Source: Nocardioides alkalitolerans | GTDB taxonomy: Bacteria; Actinomycetota; Actinomycetes; Propionibacteriales; Nocardioidaceae | Reading direction: 5' to 3' | NCBI GenBank assembly: GCA_038184435.1 | Contig: CP116227.1 | Span: 62,001 to 126,000 of the forward strand | Length of the DNA: 64,000 nt | Shown: positions 34,576 through 43,114 of the stretch, piece by piece | Layout: each line of letters begins with the position of its first letter | How positions within the stretch are numbered: position 1 is the first letter of the stretch | Position numbers and translations under genes: made by a program | Notes under the pieces: generated by a model | The model's input: only the letters and a program-made list of their open reading frames with translations | Told to the model about the DNA's origin: nothing | Database searches by the model: none

Positions 34576-35610
34576 ATGACGGAGCAGGGCGGGTCGGCGC
34601 GGACCCGGGCGGGCCGCGCCCCGAGCATGGCGGACGTCGCAGCGCTCGCCGGGGTCTCCCACCAGACGGTCTCGCGCGTGCTCAACGACTCGCCCCAGGT
34701 GAAGGGTGAGACCCGCGAGCGGGTGGTCGCCGCGATCGCGGAGCTGGGCTACCGCCGCAACGGCGCCGCGCGGTCGTTGGCGATGAACCGCTCCCGGCGG
34801 ATCGGGATGGTCGCGGCGCACCTGGGGCTGTACGGGCCGAGCATGATCGCCTCGTCGATGCAGGACGCGGCGCACGCGGCCGGGTACGAGCTCGCGCTCG
34901 TCGGCCTCTCCGACCCCACCAGCTCGGCCCTGCGCGGCGCCGTCGACCGGCTCCTCGAGCAGATGGTCGAGGTCATCGTCGTCGCCGCCGCCCACGAGAG
35001 CGTCGTCGCCGCCGCGCGCGACCTCGACCTCCCCGTCCCGCTCGTGCTCACCCAGGGCGTCGGTCCCGAGGAGGAGCACGCGGTGGGGATCGACCAGGAG
35101 CAGGGCGGGTATGCCGCCACCGCCCACCTCCTCGACCTCGGTCATGCCCAGGTCGCCCACGTGAGCGGCCCCCTCCGCTGGGTCGAGGCAGCGCAGCGCC
35201 GGGAGGGCTGGCTGCGCGCCCACGCCGAGCGCGGCAAGGAACCCGGCCTCGAGATCCACGGCGACTGGACACCCCCAAGCGGCCACGCCGCCGGTCAGCA
35301 GATCGGCCGGGACCCGAGCGTCACCGCCGTGTTCGCCGCCAACGACGGGATGGCCCTCGGCGTGCTCACCGGGCTCCACGAGGCGGGCCGCTCGGTGCCG
35401 GACGACGTCAGCGTGGTGGGGTTCGACGACATCCCCGAGGCGGCGTACTTCTGGCCGCCGCTCACCACCGTCCGCCAGGACTTCGCCTCGCTCGGCGCCC
35501 GCGCCGTCGCCCGCGCGCTCCACGAGGTCGAGGGCACCGGATCGACGCCGTCGAGCCTCACGGTGCCGGCACTCGTCGAGCGCCGCTCGACGGCGGCTCC
35601 GCGCCGCTGA
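34576..35610 (+). CDS. LacI-family transcriptional regulator 1
   Basis: 344 residues from ATG; TAGGAT ends six bases upstream and there is no ribosome-binding site, so the transcript is probably leaderless. Helix-turn-helix: MADVAALAGVSHQTVSRVLN near residues 17-36, hinge NGAARSLAMNRS, then a periplasmic-binding-like effector domain (FAANDGMALGVL, VSVVGFDDIPEA, FWPPLTTVRQD). The recognition helix is identical to that of the second LacI regulator (42045), so the two may bind the same operators before the epimerase and transporter genes. Confidence 0.93.
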   Translation: MTEQGGSARTRAGRAPSMADVAALAGVSHQTVSRVLNDSPQVKGETRERVVAAIAELGYRRNGAARSLAMNRSRRIGMVAAHLGLYGPSMIASSMQDAAHAAGYELALVGLSDPTSSALRGAVDRLLEQMVEVIVVAAAHESVVAAARDLDLPVPLVLTQGVGPEEEHAVGIDQEQGGYAATAHLLDLGHAQVAHVSGPLRWVEAAQRREGWLRAHAERGKEPGLEIHGDWTPPSGHAAGQQIGRDPSVTAVFAANDGMALGVLTGLHEAGRSVPDDVSVVGFDDIPEAAYFWPPLTTVRQDFASLGARAVARALHEVEGTGSTPSSLTVPALVERRSTAAPRR

Positions 35611-35614
35611 GAAT

Positions 35615-35663
35615 TGTGCGGCTGGGACGGGTCAAGCTCGATCCAGGTGACCCGAACCGCACA
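35615..35663. repeat. 49-bp inverted-repeat element, copy B
   Basis: TGTGCGG and CCGCACA at the ends, GGGTCA and TGACCC inside; a two-part stem. It begins 4 bp after the lacI stop, in the same position relative to the 48-bp repeats as copy A. Confidence 0.7.
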
Positions 35664-35705
35664 CTTTCGCCGCTCGGCCGAGCCCCCCGTCGCCCGTCAC
35701 GCCCG

Positions 35706-35753
35706 GGACGTCATGCGAACCGCGGGCCCCGGCCACCGCGCCGCATGACGTCC
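35706..35753. repeat. 48-bp palindromic repeat, copy 5
   Basis: Perfect 12-bp arms; the centre pairs at positions 8-11 with 14-17. Confidence 0.9.
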
Positions 35754-35788
35754 CGTGTGGGCGAGGGGCCGCACGCCGGATGGACGCC

Positions 35789-35836
35789 GGACGTCATGCG
35801 AACCGCAGGCCCGGGGCACCGCGCCGCATGACGTCC
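35789..35836. repeat. 48-bp palindromic repeat, copy 6
   Basis: Perfect 12-bp arms; the centre is nearly that of copy 5, suggesting a recent local duplication. Confidence 0.9.
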
Positions 35837-35851
35837 CCGAGGGCGGCCGTG

Positions 35852-35899
35852 GGACGTCATCCGATCCGGCTACCCGCGCCACCGGAACGCATGACGTCC
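35852..35899. repeat. 48-bp palindromic repeat, copy 7
   Basis: Left arm GGACGTCATCCG (one change), right arm intact. It lies about 30 bp upstream of the epimerase operator. Confidence 0.88.
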
Positions 35900-35929
35900 G
35901 GGGCAGGGAGAGCCCCAGGATCACCTCAC

Positions 35930-35947
35930 GATGTTAACGTTCACATC
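35930..35947 (+). promoter_or_regulatory. LacI-type operator abutting the epimerase start
   Basis: GATGTTAACGTTCACATC, 18 bp, symmetric at eight of nine half-site positions and ending at the base before the ATG. TAACGT (35935-35940) inside it is a good -10 seven bases from the ATG, so repressor binding would block transcription of a leaderless message. The core TGTTAACGTTCACA resembles the two sites before the transporter operon. Confidence 0.75.
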
Positions 35948-36997
35948 ATGACGGTGCGCGTGTTCGACCAGCTCCCCGACGGCCGCGACGTGCACCTCGT
36001 CGAGCTGGGGGAAGCGCCTGGCCCGACACTCCGCCTGCTCACCCTCGGCGCCACCGTCCACGACCTCGAGATCACGGGCGGCGACGGCACACGCCGCCAC
36101 GTCGCCCTCGGGCACGGGAGCTCGGCGGCGTACCTCGCCTCGGGCGACTACATCGGCGGCACCATCGGGCGCTACGCCAACCGCATCCGCCACGGCCACC
36201 TCCCGCTGCCCGACGGCGACCACACGCTCGGCACCCACGACCGCGGCCACCACCTCCACGGCGGGCCGGACGGCTTCGACCGCCGGCTCTGGGACCTGCT
36301 CGATCACGACGGTCATGGAGCCCGCTTCAGGCTGACCAGTCCTGACGGCGACCAGGGCTTCCCCGGCACCCTGGACGTCGAGGTCACCTTCACGGTCACG
36401 GACACGTCGATCGACATCGCGTTCACCGCGAGCACCGACCGCACGACCGTCGTGAACCTGACGCAGCACGCCTACCTCAACCTCGAGGGCCGCGACGCGG
36501 GCACGATCGACCGCCACCTGCTGCGCGTTCCGGCGGGGCAGTACACCCCCGTCGACGCCGAGGGCATCCCCACGGGCGACCACGCCCCGGTCGACGGCAC
36601 GCCCTTCGACCTGCGCGAGCCGCAGCGCCTCGGCGCCGTGCTGCGCACCGACCACCCCCAGCTGCGCGACGCCCGCGGCATCGACCACAACCTCGTCGTC
36701 GACGACCCGGCCGACGCCGACGGCCTCCACACGATGGCCGTCCTCACCGCCCCCGCCACATGCACCGAGCTCGAGCTCCGCTCCGACCAGCCGGGCCTGC
36801 AGGTCTATACCGGCAACTTCCTCGACGGCGCCCTCCCCGCGGTCGGCGGCGGGCTCTACCGGCAGGGCGACGGCATCGCGCTGGAGCCCCAGCTCTACCC
36901 CGACAGCCCCCACCACCCGGCTTGGCCGAGCGCCCTCCTCGAGCCCGGCGAGCGCTACACGGCGCGCCACCAGTGGGTCTTCCGCGCCGCTGACTGA
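35948..36997 (+). CDS. aldose 1-epimerase
   Basis: 349 residues from the ATG directly after a LacI operator; the longer upstream frame runs through repeats and is rejected. Mutarotase motifs: GRYANRIRHG near residue 76, HLHGGPDGFDRRLW near 101 with the catalytic His region, VNLTQHAYLNLEG near 171 (second active-site His), and LEPQLYPDSPHH near 318. It interconverts alpha and beta anomers of an aldose. In this regulon L-arabinose or galactose is the likely substrate, supplying the anomer used by the isomerase or transporter. Confidence 0.92.
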   Translation: MTVRVFDQLPDGRDVHLVELGEAPGPTLRLLTLGATVHDLEITGGDGTRRHVALGHGSSAAYLASGDYIGGTIGRYANRIRHGHLPLPDGDHTLGTHDRGHHLHGGPDGFDRRLWDLLDHDGHGARFRLTSPDGDQGFPGTLDVEVTFTVTDTSIDIAFTASTDRTTVVNLTQHAYLNLEGRDAGTIDRHLLRVPAGQYTPVDAEGIPTGDHAPVDGTPFDLREPQRLGAVLRTDHPQLRDARGIDHNLVVDDPADADGLHTMAVLTAPATCTELELRSDQPGLQVYTGNFLDGALPAVGGGLYRQGDGIALEPQLYPDSPHHPAWPSALLEPGERYTARHQWVFRAAD

Positions 36998-37045
36998 CGC
37001 GGTGCGCGAGCCGCACGTACGGCGCGACCGCGCCCCCCGACGTAC

Positions 37046-37084
37046 CGGGGCCGGGCGGTGGACGCCGCCGTCCGGCGGGCCCCG
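37046..37084. terminator. hairpin after the epimerase gene
   Basis: CGGGGCC and GGCCCCG form the outer stem; GGCGG and CCGCC an inner one around TGGACG. No T-tract. It ends 3 bp before the first operator of the transporter operon. Confidence 0.6.
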
Positions 37085-37086
37085 AA

Positions 37087-37155
37087 AGTGAGCGTTCACA
37101 TTTCTTCCGACGATTTCGGCGGAACTGTTGACGCGCAGGAATGTTAGCGCTCACA
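37087..37155 (+). promoter_or_regulatory. transporter-operon promoter with two LacI-type operators
   Basis: Operator 1 AGTGAGCGTTCACA (37087-37100) and operator 2 TGTTAGCGCTCACA (37142-37155) are near-palindromes 55 bp centre to centre, about five helical turns, compatible with looping. TTGACG (37128-37133) is a clear -35 between them; the -10 would lie inside operator 2 (CACACT at 37152). Both match the epimerase site (common form TGTNARCGYTCACA). Confidence 0.72.
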
Positions 37156-37215
37156 CTCCTCACCAGTGACACCGGTCACACAGGGCGACGGAGCCCGTTG
37201 GATCTGGAGGAAAGC

Positions 37216-38199
37216 ATGATCAAGAAGACTCTGGTCGCGGCCAGCGTGGTCGCCCTCGGTGCCGGCACGCTGTCCGCCTGTGGAGGCGACGGTGCGAGCG
37301 CCGACGACGGCACGATCACCATGGGCTTCGCCCAGGTCGGCGCCGAGAGCGGGTGGCGCACGGCCAACTCCGCCAGCATCCAGGACTCCGCCGAGGAGGC
37401 GGGCATCGACCTCAAGTTCACGGATGCCCAGCAGAAGCAGGAGAACCAGATCAAGGCGATCCGGTCCTACATCCAGCAGGACGTCGACGTCATCTCCTTC
37501 AGCCCGGTCGTCGAGACCGGCTGGGACGCCGTGCTGCAGGAGGCCAAGCGCGCCGGCATCCCCGTCATCCTCACCGACCGCGCTGTCGACACCGAGGACG
37601 AGTCGCTCTACGTGAGCTTCCTCGGCTCCGACTTCGTCGCCGAGGGCGAGAAGGCCGGCCAGTGGCTGGTCGACAACGCCGGTGACATGGACGTCGACGG
37701 CGACGGCGACATCAACGTCGTCGAGCTCCAGGGCACCACCGGCGCGGCGCCGGCGATCGACCGCAAGGAGGGCTTCGAGTCGGTCATCGAGTCCGACCCG
37801 ACCATCTCCATCGGCGCCTCGCAGACCGGTGACTTCACGCGTGACGGCGGCAAGCAGGTCATGGAGGCCTTCCTGCAGTCGGAGGACGGCATCGACGTCG
37901 TCTACGCCCACAACGACGACATGGGCCTGGGTGCCATCGAGGCGATCGAGGCCGCCGGCCTCGTGCCCGGCGAGGACATCAAGATCATCACGATCGACGC
38001 CGTCAAGGACGGCATGACGGCGCTCGCCGAAGGCAAGATCAACTACATCGTCGAGTGCAACCCGCTCCTCGGGCCCCAGCTGATGGAGCTCGCCCAGAAG
38101 GTCATCGACGGCGAGGAGGTCCCGCGCCGGGTGGTCACCGAGGAGACGACCTTCACGCAGGAGCAGGCCGCCGAGGCGCTCCCGACCCGTCAGTACTGA
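37216..38199 (+). CDS. ABC sugar-binding lipoprotein, YtfQ-like
   Basis: 327 residues; ATG with GGAGGAAAG upstream, followed by a lipoprotein signal with lipobox LSAC (Cys22). The mature part closely follows E. coli YtfQ, the galactofuranose-binding protein: GFAQVGAESGWRTA, FTDAQQKQENQIKAIRSYI, FSPVVETGWDAVL, IPVILTDRAV, GSDFVAEGEKAGQWL and NDDMGLGAIEAIEAAG. It captures a sugar outside the membrane and delivers it to the importer encoded next. Adjacent araBDA genes make L-arabinose, possibly in furanose form, the likely ligand. Confidence 0.93.
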   Translation: MIKKTLVAASVVALGAGTLSACGGDGASADDGTITMGFAQVGAESGWRTANSASIQDSAEEAGIDLKFTDAQQKQENQIKAIRSYIQQDVDVISFSPVVETGWDAVLQEAKRAGIPVILTDRAVDTEDESLYVSFLGSDFVAEGEKAGQWLVDNAGDMDVDGDGDINVVELQGTTGAAPAIDRKEGFESVIESDPTISIGASQTGDFTRDGGKQVMEAFLQSEDGIDVVYAHNDDMGLGAIEAIEAAGLVPGEDIKIITIDAVKDGMTALAEGKINYIVECNPLLGPQLMELAQKVIDGEEVPRRVVTEETTFTQEQAAEALPTRQY

Positions 38200-38210
38200 G
38201 CACCCCCGCA

Positions 38211-38255
38211 GTCACCGCGGGCGCGGCCGGCGATCCCGGCCGCGCCCGTGGTCAC
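38211..38255 (+). other. intercistronic hairpin after the binding-protein gene
   Basis: 20-bp arms with two mismatches (CGGGCGCGGCCGG is perfect) and a 5-base loop, in the 108-bp gap before the ATPase gene. In ABC import operons such structures stabilise the upstream message or partly terminate, giving more binding protein than membrane parts. Confidence 0.75.
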
Positions 38256-38307
38256 GCACCACCCGCACCCACCCGCAGCCCCAGCACCCCACCGCTCGGA
38301 GACGACC

Positions 38308-39906
38308 ATGACGCAGACGGACGCCCCGCCGGACCCCGGCGCGGGCACGGCCACGAGCCCCGCAGCCGACCCCGGGGTCGAGCCCGTGGTCGAGATGCGC
38401 GACATCTCGATCACGTTCGGCACCGTGAAGGCGCTCTCCGACGTGGCGGTGCGCCTCTACCCCGGGGAGGTGCACGCACTCATGGGGGAGAACGGCGCGG
38501 GCAAGTCGACGCTCATCAAGGCGCTCACCGGCGTCTATTCCATCGATGCCGGCACCATCCTCGTCGCCGGGCAGCCGCAGGAGTTCTCCTCGCCCGCCGC
38601 GGCGCAGGCGGCCGGGATCAGCACGGTCTACCAGGAGGTCAACCTGGTGCCGAACCTGACGGTGGCCGAGAACATGATGCTCGGCCGCGAGCCGCGTCGG
38701 CTCGGGATGATCGACCACCGGGCCATGAACCGCCAGGCCGGCGCCACGCTCGAGCGCCTCGGCCTCGAGGTCGACCCGCGCTCGACCCTCGGCGACCACC
38801 CCATCGCCGTGCAGCAGCTCGTCGCGATCGCCCGGGCCGTCGACGTCGAGGCCCGCGTGCTCATCCTCGACGAGCCCACCTCGAGCCTCGACGCCGACGA
38901 GGTGGAGAAGCTCTTCGAGGTGATGCGGCGCCTGCGCGCCGACGGCGTCGCCATCGTCTTCGTCTCCCACTTCCTCGACCAGATCTACGCGATCGCCGAC
39001 CGCATGACCGTGCTGCGCAACGGCCGCCTCGTCGAGGAGCGGATGGTCGCCACGACCACCCAGCTCGAGCTGGTGCAGCTCATGATCGGCCGCGACCTCG
39101 CCGTGCTCGACGAGCTCGACCGCGATCCCGCCGGCACCGCCGCCGACCGCGGTACGCCGCTGCTCACCGCCGTCGGCCTCGGACGGCGCGGCTCGCTCGA
39201 GGCCACCGACCTGGAGCTCTACGAGGGCGAGGTCATCGGCGTCGCCGGGCTCCTGGGCTCCGGCCGCACCGAGCTCGCCCGCCTGCTCTTCGGCGCCGAC
39301 ACGGCCGACGAGGGTGCCCTCGAGACGCGCTCCTCGCGCCGCCGGTGGCGCAGCCCACGGCACGCCATCGACCGCAAGATCGCGTTCTCCAGCGAGGACC
39401 GCAAGGGCGAGGGCGTCATCGCCGACCTCAGCGTCGCCGACAACATGCTGCTCGCGCTCCAGGCCTCCCGCGGCTGGCTCCGGCCGATCCCGCAGGCGAT
39501 GCGCACGCAGCTGGTGGCGCAGTACATCGAGGCGCTCGACATCCGGCCCGCCGACCCGCACGCCCTGATGCGGAACCTGTCGGGCGGCAACCAGCAGAAG
39601 GTGCTGCTGGCGCGCTGGCTCATCACGCAGCCCGACCTGCTCATCCTCGACGAGCCCACCCGCGGCATCGACATCGGCGCCAAGACGCAGATCCAGGCGC
39701 TCGTGGCCGACCTCGCGTCGAAGGGCATGGCCGTCGTCTTCATCTCCGCCGAGCTGGAGGAGGTGCTGCGCCTCTCCGACCGCCTGGTCGTGATGCGCGA
39801 CCGCCGCAAGATCGCCGAGCGCCGCAACGACGGCGTCAGCGTCAGCGACGTGCTGGAGATCATCGCGGGCGAGGCCCGCTCCGAGGAGGAGGCGGCCCGT
39901 GCCTGA
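38308..39906 (+). CDS. sugar ABC transporter, tandem ATPase (YtfR/AraG-type)
   Basis: 532 residues; ATG at 38308. Two ATP-binding halves. First: Walker A GENGAGKSTLIKALTG near residue 68, QEVNLVPNLTVAENMMLG, degenerate signature HPIAVQQLVAIARA, Walker B VLILDEPTSSLD. Second: degenerate Walker A LLGSGRTELARLLFG, signature NLSGGNQQKVLLARW, Walker B DLLILDEPTRGID. The asymmetry is normal for the carbohydrate uptake CUT2 class. It drives sugar import with the two permeases and overlaps the first by 8 bases. Confidence 0.94.
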   Translation: MTQTDAPPDPGAGTATSPAADPGVEPVVEMRDISITFGTVKALSDVAVRLYPGEVHALMGENGAGKSTLIKALTGVYSIDAGTILVAGQPQEFSSPAAAQAAGISTVYQEVNLVPNLTVAENMMLGREPRRLGMIDHRAMNRQAGATLERLGLEVDPRSTLGDHPIAVQQLVAIARAVDVEARVLILDEPTSSLDADEVEKLFEVMRRLRADGVAIVFVSHFLDQIYAIADRMTVLRNGRLVEERMVATTTQLELVQLMIGRDLAVLDELDRDPAGTAADRGTPLLTAVGLGRRGSLEATDLELYEGEVIGVAGLLGSGRTELARLLFGADTADEGALETRSSRRRWRSPRHAIDRKIAFSSEDRKGEGVIADLSVADNMLLALQASRGWLRPIPQAMRTQLVAQYIEALDIRPADPHALMRNLSGGNQQKVLLARWLITQPDLLILDEPTRGIDIGAKTQIQALVADLASKGMAVVFISAELEEVLRLSDRLVVMRDRRKIAERRNDGVSVSDVLEIIAGEARSEEEAARA

Positions 39907-41002
39907 GACCCTGACCCCGGTGCCGGAGACCGCGGCGTCCCCGCCGGCGGGGGAGTCCGGCCCCGGCCGGCCCTCGCTCGCCGCCCGTGTCGCCGCCCAC
40001 CACCTGCTGTGGCCCGTGCTCGCGCTCGCCGTGCTGCTCGCCGTCAACGTCGCCGCCAGCCCGAGCTTCCTCGAGGTGCGGATGCAGGACGGCCACCTCT
40101 TCGGCAGCGTCATCGACATCCTCCGCAACAGCGCGCCGGTCATGCTCGTCGCGACCGGCATGACGCTCGTGATCGCCACCCGGGGCATCGACCTCTCCGT
40201 CGGCGCCATCGCCGCCATCGCCGGCGCCATCGCCTGCACCCAGATCGCGGGGGCCGCCGACCAGGGCGCCGCGGGCGCGGCGATCATCGCCTGCACGACC
40301 GCCCTCGCGGTCTGCGTGCTGCTCGGCCTGTGGAACGGCTTCCTCGTCGCCGTCGTCGGCATCCAGCCGATCATCGCGACGCTCGTGCTCATGGTCGCCG
40401 GACGCGGCCTCGCGATGCTCGTGACCGACGGCCAGATCACCACCGTCAACAACGACACCTTCTCGGCCCTGGCCTCCGGCTTCGTGCTGACGCTCCCCAT
40501 CGCCCTCGTCATCGCGCTCGGCGTCGTCGGCCTGACGGCGCTCCTCACGCGTCGTACGGCGCTGGGGATGCTCATCGAGGCCGTCGGCATCAACCCCGAG
40601 GCGAGCCGGCTCGCCGGCGTGCGGTCGCGCACGATCATCTGGACCGTCTACGTGTTCGCCGGGCTGTGCGCCGGCATCGCGGGCCTCGTCATCGCGGCCA
40701 ACACGAGCTCGGTGAACGCGAACAGCCTCGGCCTGTGGATCGAGCTCGACGCGATCCTCGCCGTCGTCATCGGCGGCACGTCGCTGGCGGGCGGCCGGTT
40801 CTCGCTGGCCGGCACGCTCGTCGGCGCGATCTTCATCGCCACCCTGGCCCGCACGATCCCGACGATCGGTATCCCGTCGGAGGCCAACTACCTCTTCAAG
40901 GCCGTCGTGGTCATCCTCGTCTGCCTCCTCCAGTCGCCCCGGGCCCGCGCCTCGCTGCGGTCGGCGCTGACGCCCCGCTCCGCGAAGGGAGCCACCGCAT
41001 GA
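39899..41002 (+). CDS. sugar ABC transporter permease, YtfT-like
   Basis: 367 residues from GTG overlapping the ATPase stop by 8 bases. RbsC-type permease with about ten membrane helices: VATGMTLVIATRGIDLSVGAIAAIAG near residues 80-105, the IQPIIATLVLMVAGRGLAML block near 155, GINPEASRLAGVRSR cytoplasmic EAA-like loop and IGGTSLAGGRFSLAGTL. Forms a heterodimer with the next permease, as YtfT does with YjfF. Confidence 0.92.
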   Translation: MPETLTPVPETAASPPAGESGPGRPSLAARVAAHHLLWPVLALAVLLAVNVAASPSFLEVRMQDGHLFGSVIDILRNSAPVMLVATGMTLVIATRGIDLSVGAIAAIAGAIACTQIAGAADQGAAGAAIIACTTALAVCVLLGLWNGFLVAVVGIQPIIATLVLMVAGRGLAMLVTDGQITTVNNDTFSALASGFVLTLPIALVIALGVVGLTALLTRRTALGMLIEAVGINPEASRLAGVRSRTIIWTVYVFAGLCAGIAGLVIAANTSSVNANSLGLWIELDAILAVVIGGTSLAGGRFSLAGTLVGAIFIATLARTIPTIGIPSEANYLFKAVVVILVCLLQSPRARASLRSALTPRSAKGATA

Positions 41003-42048
41003 GCACCACCACCGTCACGCGTCCGTCCGTCGCGCCGAGCGGCCCCACGCCGGGGAGGGGCGGCGAGCCGTCGACCTGGGAGCGCGTGCGCACCTGGGCG
41101 CCGTCGAGCCGCTACCTCCCGGTGCTCACCACCGCGGCCCTCTTCCTCGGCATGTTCGGCGTCGGCGGGCTGCGCTACGAGGGCTTCACCGACCCGCAGG
41201 TGTTCCTCAGCCTGCTGCTCGACAACAGCTTCCTCATCGTGCTGGCGGTCGGCATGACGTTCGTGATCCTCACGGGCGGCATCGACCTCTCCGTCGGGTC
41301 CAACGTGGCGCTCTCCACCGTGATCGCCGCCAAGACGTTGGAGATGGGCTGGTCGCCGTACCTCTCCGTCGTCGCCGTGCTGCTCTGCGGCACGCTGCTG
41401 GGGACGCTGATGGGGCTGCTCATCCACTACTTCGACATCCAGCCCTTCATCGCGACGCTCGCCGGGATGTTCCTGGCGCGGGGGCTCTGCTACCTCATCA
41501 GCGTCGACTCGATCCCCATCACGAACCCGACGTTCCAGGAGTGGGCCTACAAGACGGTCGACCTGCCGGGCGGCTACTACGTGGGCTACACGTCGCTCGT
41601 CGCACTCGGCACCGTCGCGATCGCGGCGCTGGTGCTGGCCCGCACGCGGTTCGGGCGCACGGTCTACGCGATCGGCGGCAACGAGTCGTCCGCGATGCTC
41701 ATGGGCCTGCGGGTGGCGGCGACGAAGGTCGGGGTCTACGCGATCAGCGGCTTCTGCGCCTCGTTCGCCGGGCTGCTGTTCGCGCTCTACACGCTGTCGG
41801 GCTACTCGCTCAACGCCGTCGGCATGGAGCTCGACGCCATCGCGGCCGTCGTCATCGGCGGCACGCTGCTGACCGGTGGTCGGGGCTATGTCGTGGGCTC
41901 CCTCTTCGGGGTGCTCGTCCTCGGCGTCATCCAGACCTTCATCTCCTTCGACGGCACGCTGAGCTCCTGGTGGACCCGCATCAGCATCGGACTCCTCGTG
42001 CTCGTCTTCGTCGTGGTGCAGCGCCTCATGACCCGGCGCCAGTCGTGA
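40999..42048 (+). CDS. sugar ABC transporter permease, YjfF-like
   Basis: 349 residues; ATG overlaps the preceding stop (ATGA). RbsC-type pattern again: VGMTFVILTGGIDLSVGSNVALS near 92, IQPFIATLAGMFLARGLCYL, AIGGNESSAMLMGLRV, VVIGGTLLTGGRGYVVGSL and a C-terminal helix before RRQS. Two different permeases in one importer is characteristic of the Ytf galactofuranose system among CUT2 transporters. Confidence 0.92.
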   Translation: MSTTTVTRPSVAPSGPTPGRGGEPSTWERVRTWAPSSRYLPVLTTAALFLGMFGVGGLRYEGFTDPQVFLSLLLDNSFLIVLAVGMTFVILTGGIDLSVGSNVALSTVIAAKTLEMGWSPYLSVVAVLLCGTLLGTLMGLLIHYFDIQPFIATLAGMFLARGLCYLISVDSIPITNPTFQEWAYKTVDLPGGYYVGYTSLVALGTVAIAALVLARTRFGRTVYAIGGNESSAMLMGLRVAATKVGVYAISGFCASFAGLLFALYTLSGYSLNAVGMELDAIAAVVIGGTLLTGGRGYVVGSLFGVLVLGVIQTFISFDGTLSSWWTRISIGLLVLVFVVVQRLMTRRQS

Positions 42049-43064
42049 CGGCCCTGCGGCCGGAGCCGCGGGTGCCGGTCATGGCCGACGTCGCCCGGCT
42101 GGCCGGCGTCTCCCACCAGACCGTCTCCCGCGTCGTCAACGGCCAGACCAACCTGCGCCCCGCCACCCGCCAGCGGGTCGAGGAGGCGATCCGCCAGCTC
42201 GGCTACCGCCCCAACACCGCTGCCCGCGCCCTCGTCACCCGGCGCTCCGCGACCATCGGCGTCATCGGCTCCAAGAGCGGCTTCTGGGGTCCCAGCACCG
42301 TGCACCGGGCCATCCAGGCGGCCGGCCGCGAGGCGGGCTACTTCGTCAGCTCCGTCAACCTGCAGAGCCTGACGCGCACCGAGCTCGTCGACGCGATCGA
42401 CCACCTCCGCGCCCAGAGCGTCGAGGGCATCGTGCTCATCTCCGCGACCGACGACGCCCTGGAGGTCGCCCGCGCACAGGAGGACCTCGGCGTGCCCGTC
42501 GTCGTCGTCGAGGGCGACGACGCCAAGACCCGCTGGACCGTCGGGGTCGACCAGGTGCGCGGCGCCCGGCTCGGCACGCGCCACCTCATCGAGCAGGGGC
42601 ACAGCGAGATCGTGCACCTGGCCGGACCGTCCACCTGGACCGAGGCCCGGGGCCGGCTCCTCGGCTGGCAGCAGGAGATGTACGACGCCGGCCTGCGCCC
42701 CGGTCGGCCCGTGGCGGGGGACTGGTCGGCGCGGAGCGGCTACGAGGCCGGGCAGGCGATCGCCGCCCGCCCCGAGGTGACCGCCGTGTTCTGCGCCAAC
42801 GACCAGATGGCCCTCGGCCTGCTCCGGGCGCTGCACGAGGCCGGTCGGCGGGTGCCCGACGACGTCAGCGTCGTGGGCTTCGACGACATCCCCGAGGCGG
42901 CCTACCTCATCCCGCCGCTCACCACCGTGCGCCAGGACTTCGGCGCCGTCGGCCGCCGCGCCATCGAGATCCTCCGCTCCGCCATCGGGGCCACGACCGC
43001 CCCGGAGAGCCTCATCGCCCCCGAGCTGGTGGTGCGGGCGAGCACCGCGGCGCGCACCACGTGA
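42045..43064 (+). CDS. LacI-family transcriptional regulator 2
   Basis: 339 residues; GTG overlaps the permease stop by 4 bases. HTH MADVARLAGVSHQTVSRVVN near residues 13-32, then a sugar-binding effector domain (GPSTVHRAIQAAG, VFCANDQMALGLLRALHEAG, VSVVGFDDIPEAAYLIPPL). It is a close paralogue of regulator 1 with the same recognition helix, encoded inside the operon it probably represses. Likely inducer: L-arabinose or a derivative. Confidence 0.93.
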   Translation: MTALRPEPRVPVMADVARLAGVSHQTVSRVVNGQTNLRPATRQRVEEAIRQLGYRPNTAARALVTRRSATIGVIGSKSGFWGPSTVHRAIQAAGREAGYFVSSVNLQSLTRTELVDAIDHLRAQSVEGIVLISATDDALEVARAQEDLGVPVVVVEGDDAKTRWTVGVDQVRGARLGTRHLIEQGHSEIVHLAGPSTWTEARGRLLGWQQEMYDAGLRPGRPVAGDWSARSGYEAGQAIAARPEVTAVFCANDQMALGLLRALHEAGRRVPDDVSVVGFDDIPEAAYLIPPLTTVRQDFGAVGRRAIEILRSAIGATTAPESLIAPELVVRASTAARTT

Positions 43065-43099
43065 TCCTCCTGACCTCCGCCCCCGGCCCAGCTCCAGCG

Positions 43100-43114
43100 A
43101 AAGGACACCCCTTG
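43100..43114 (+). promoter_or_regulatory. ribosome-binding site that sets a TTG start for araB
   Basis: AAAGGA (43100-43105) lies six bases before TTG at 43112, where the family-like N-terminus SETPRPTYVVGVDFGT begins. The alternative GTG at 43061 would add 17 residues without homology and has no such site. Confidence 0.65.

Larger units (their letters stand above)
35611..35947. other. 337-bp intergenic region with four repeats and a LacI-type operator
   Basis: No gene. In order: the 49-bp element (35615-35663), three copies of the 48-bp palindromic repeat (35706, 35789, 35852), and a leaderless promoter with operator next to the epimerase start. Confidence 0.8.

Noticed and set aside
43061..43111. 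GTG start of araB overlapping the lacI stop
   Set aside because: It would add 17 residues without family similarity; a good ribosome-binding site precedes the TTG at 43112. The overlap geometry keeps it possible.
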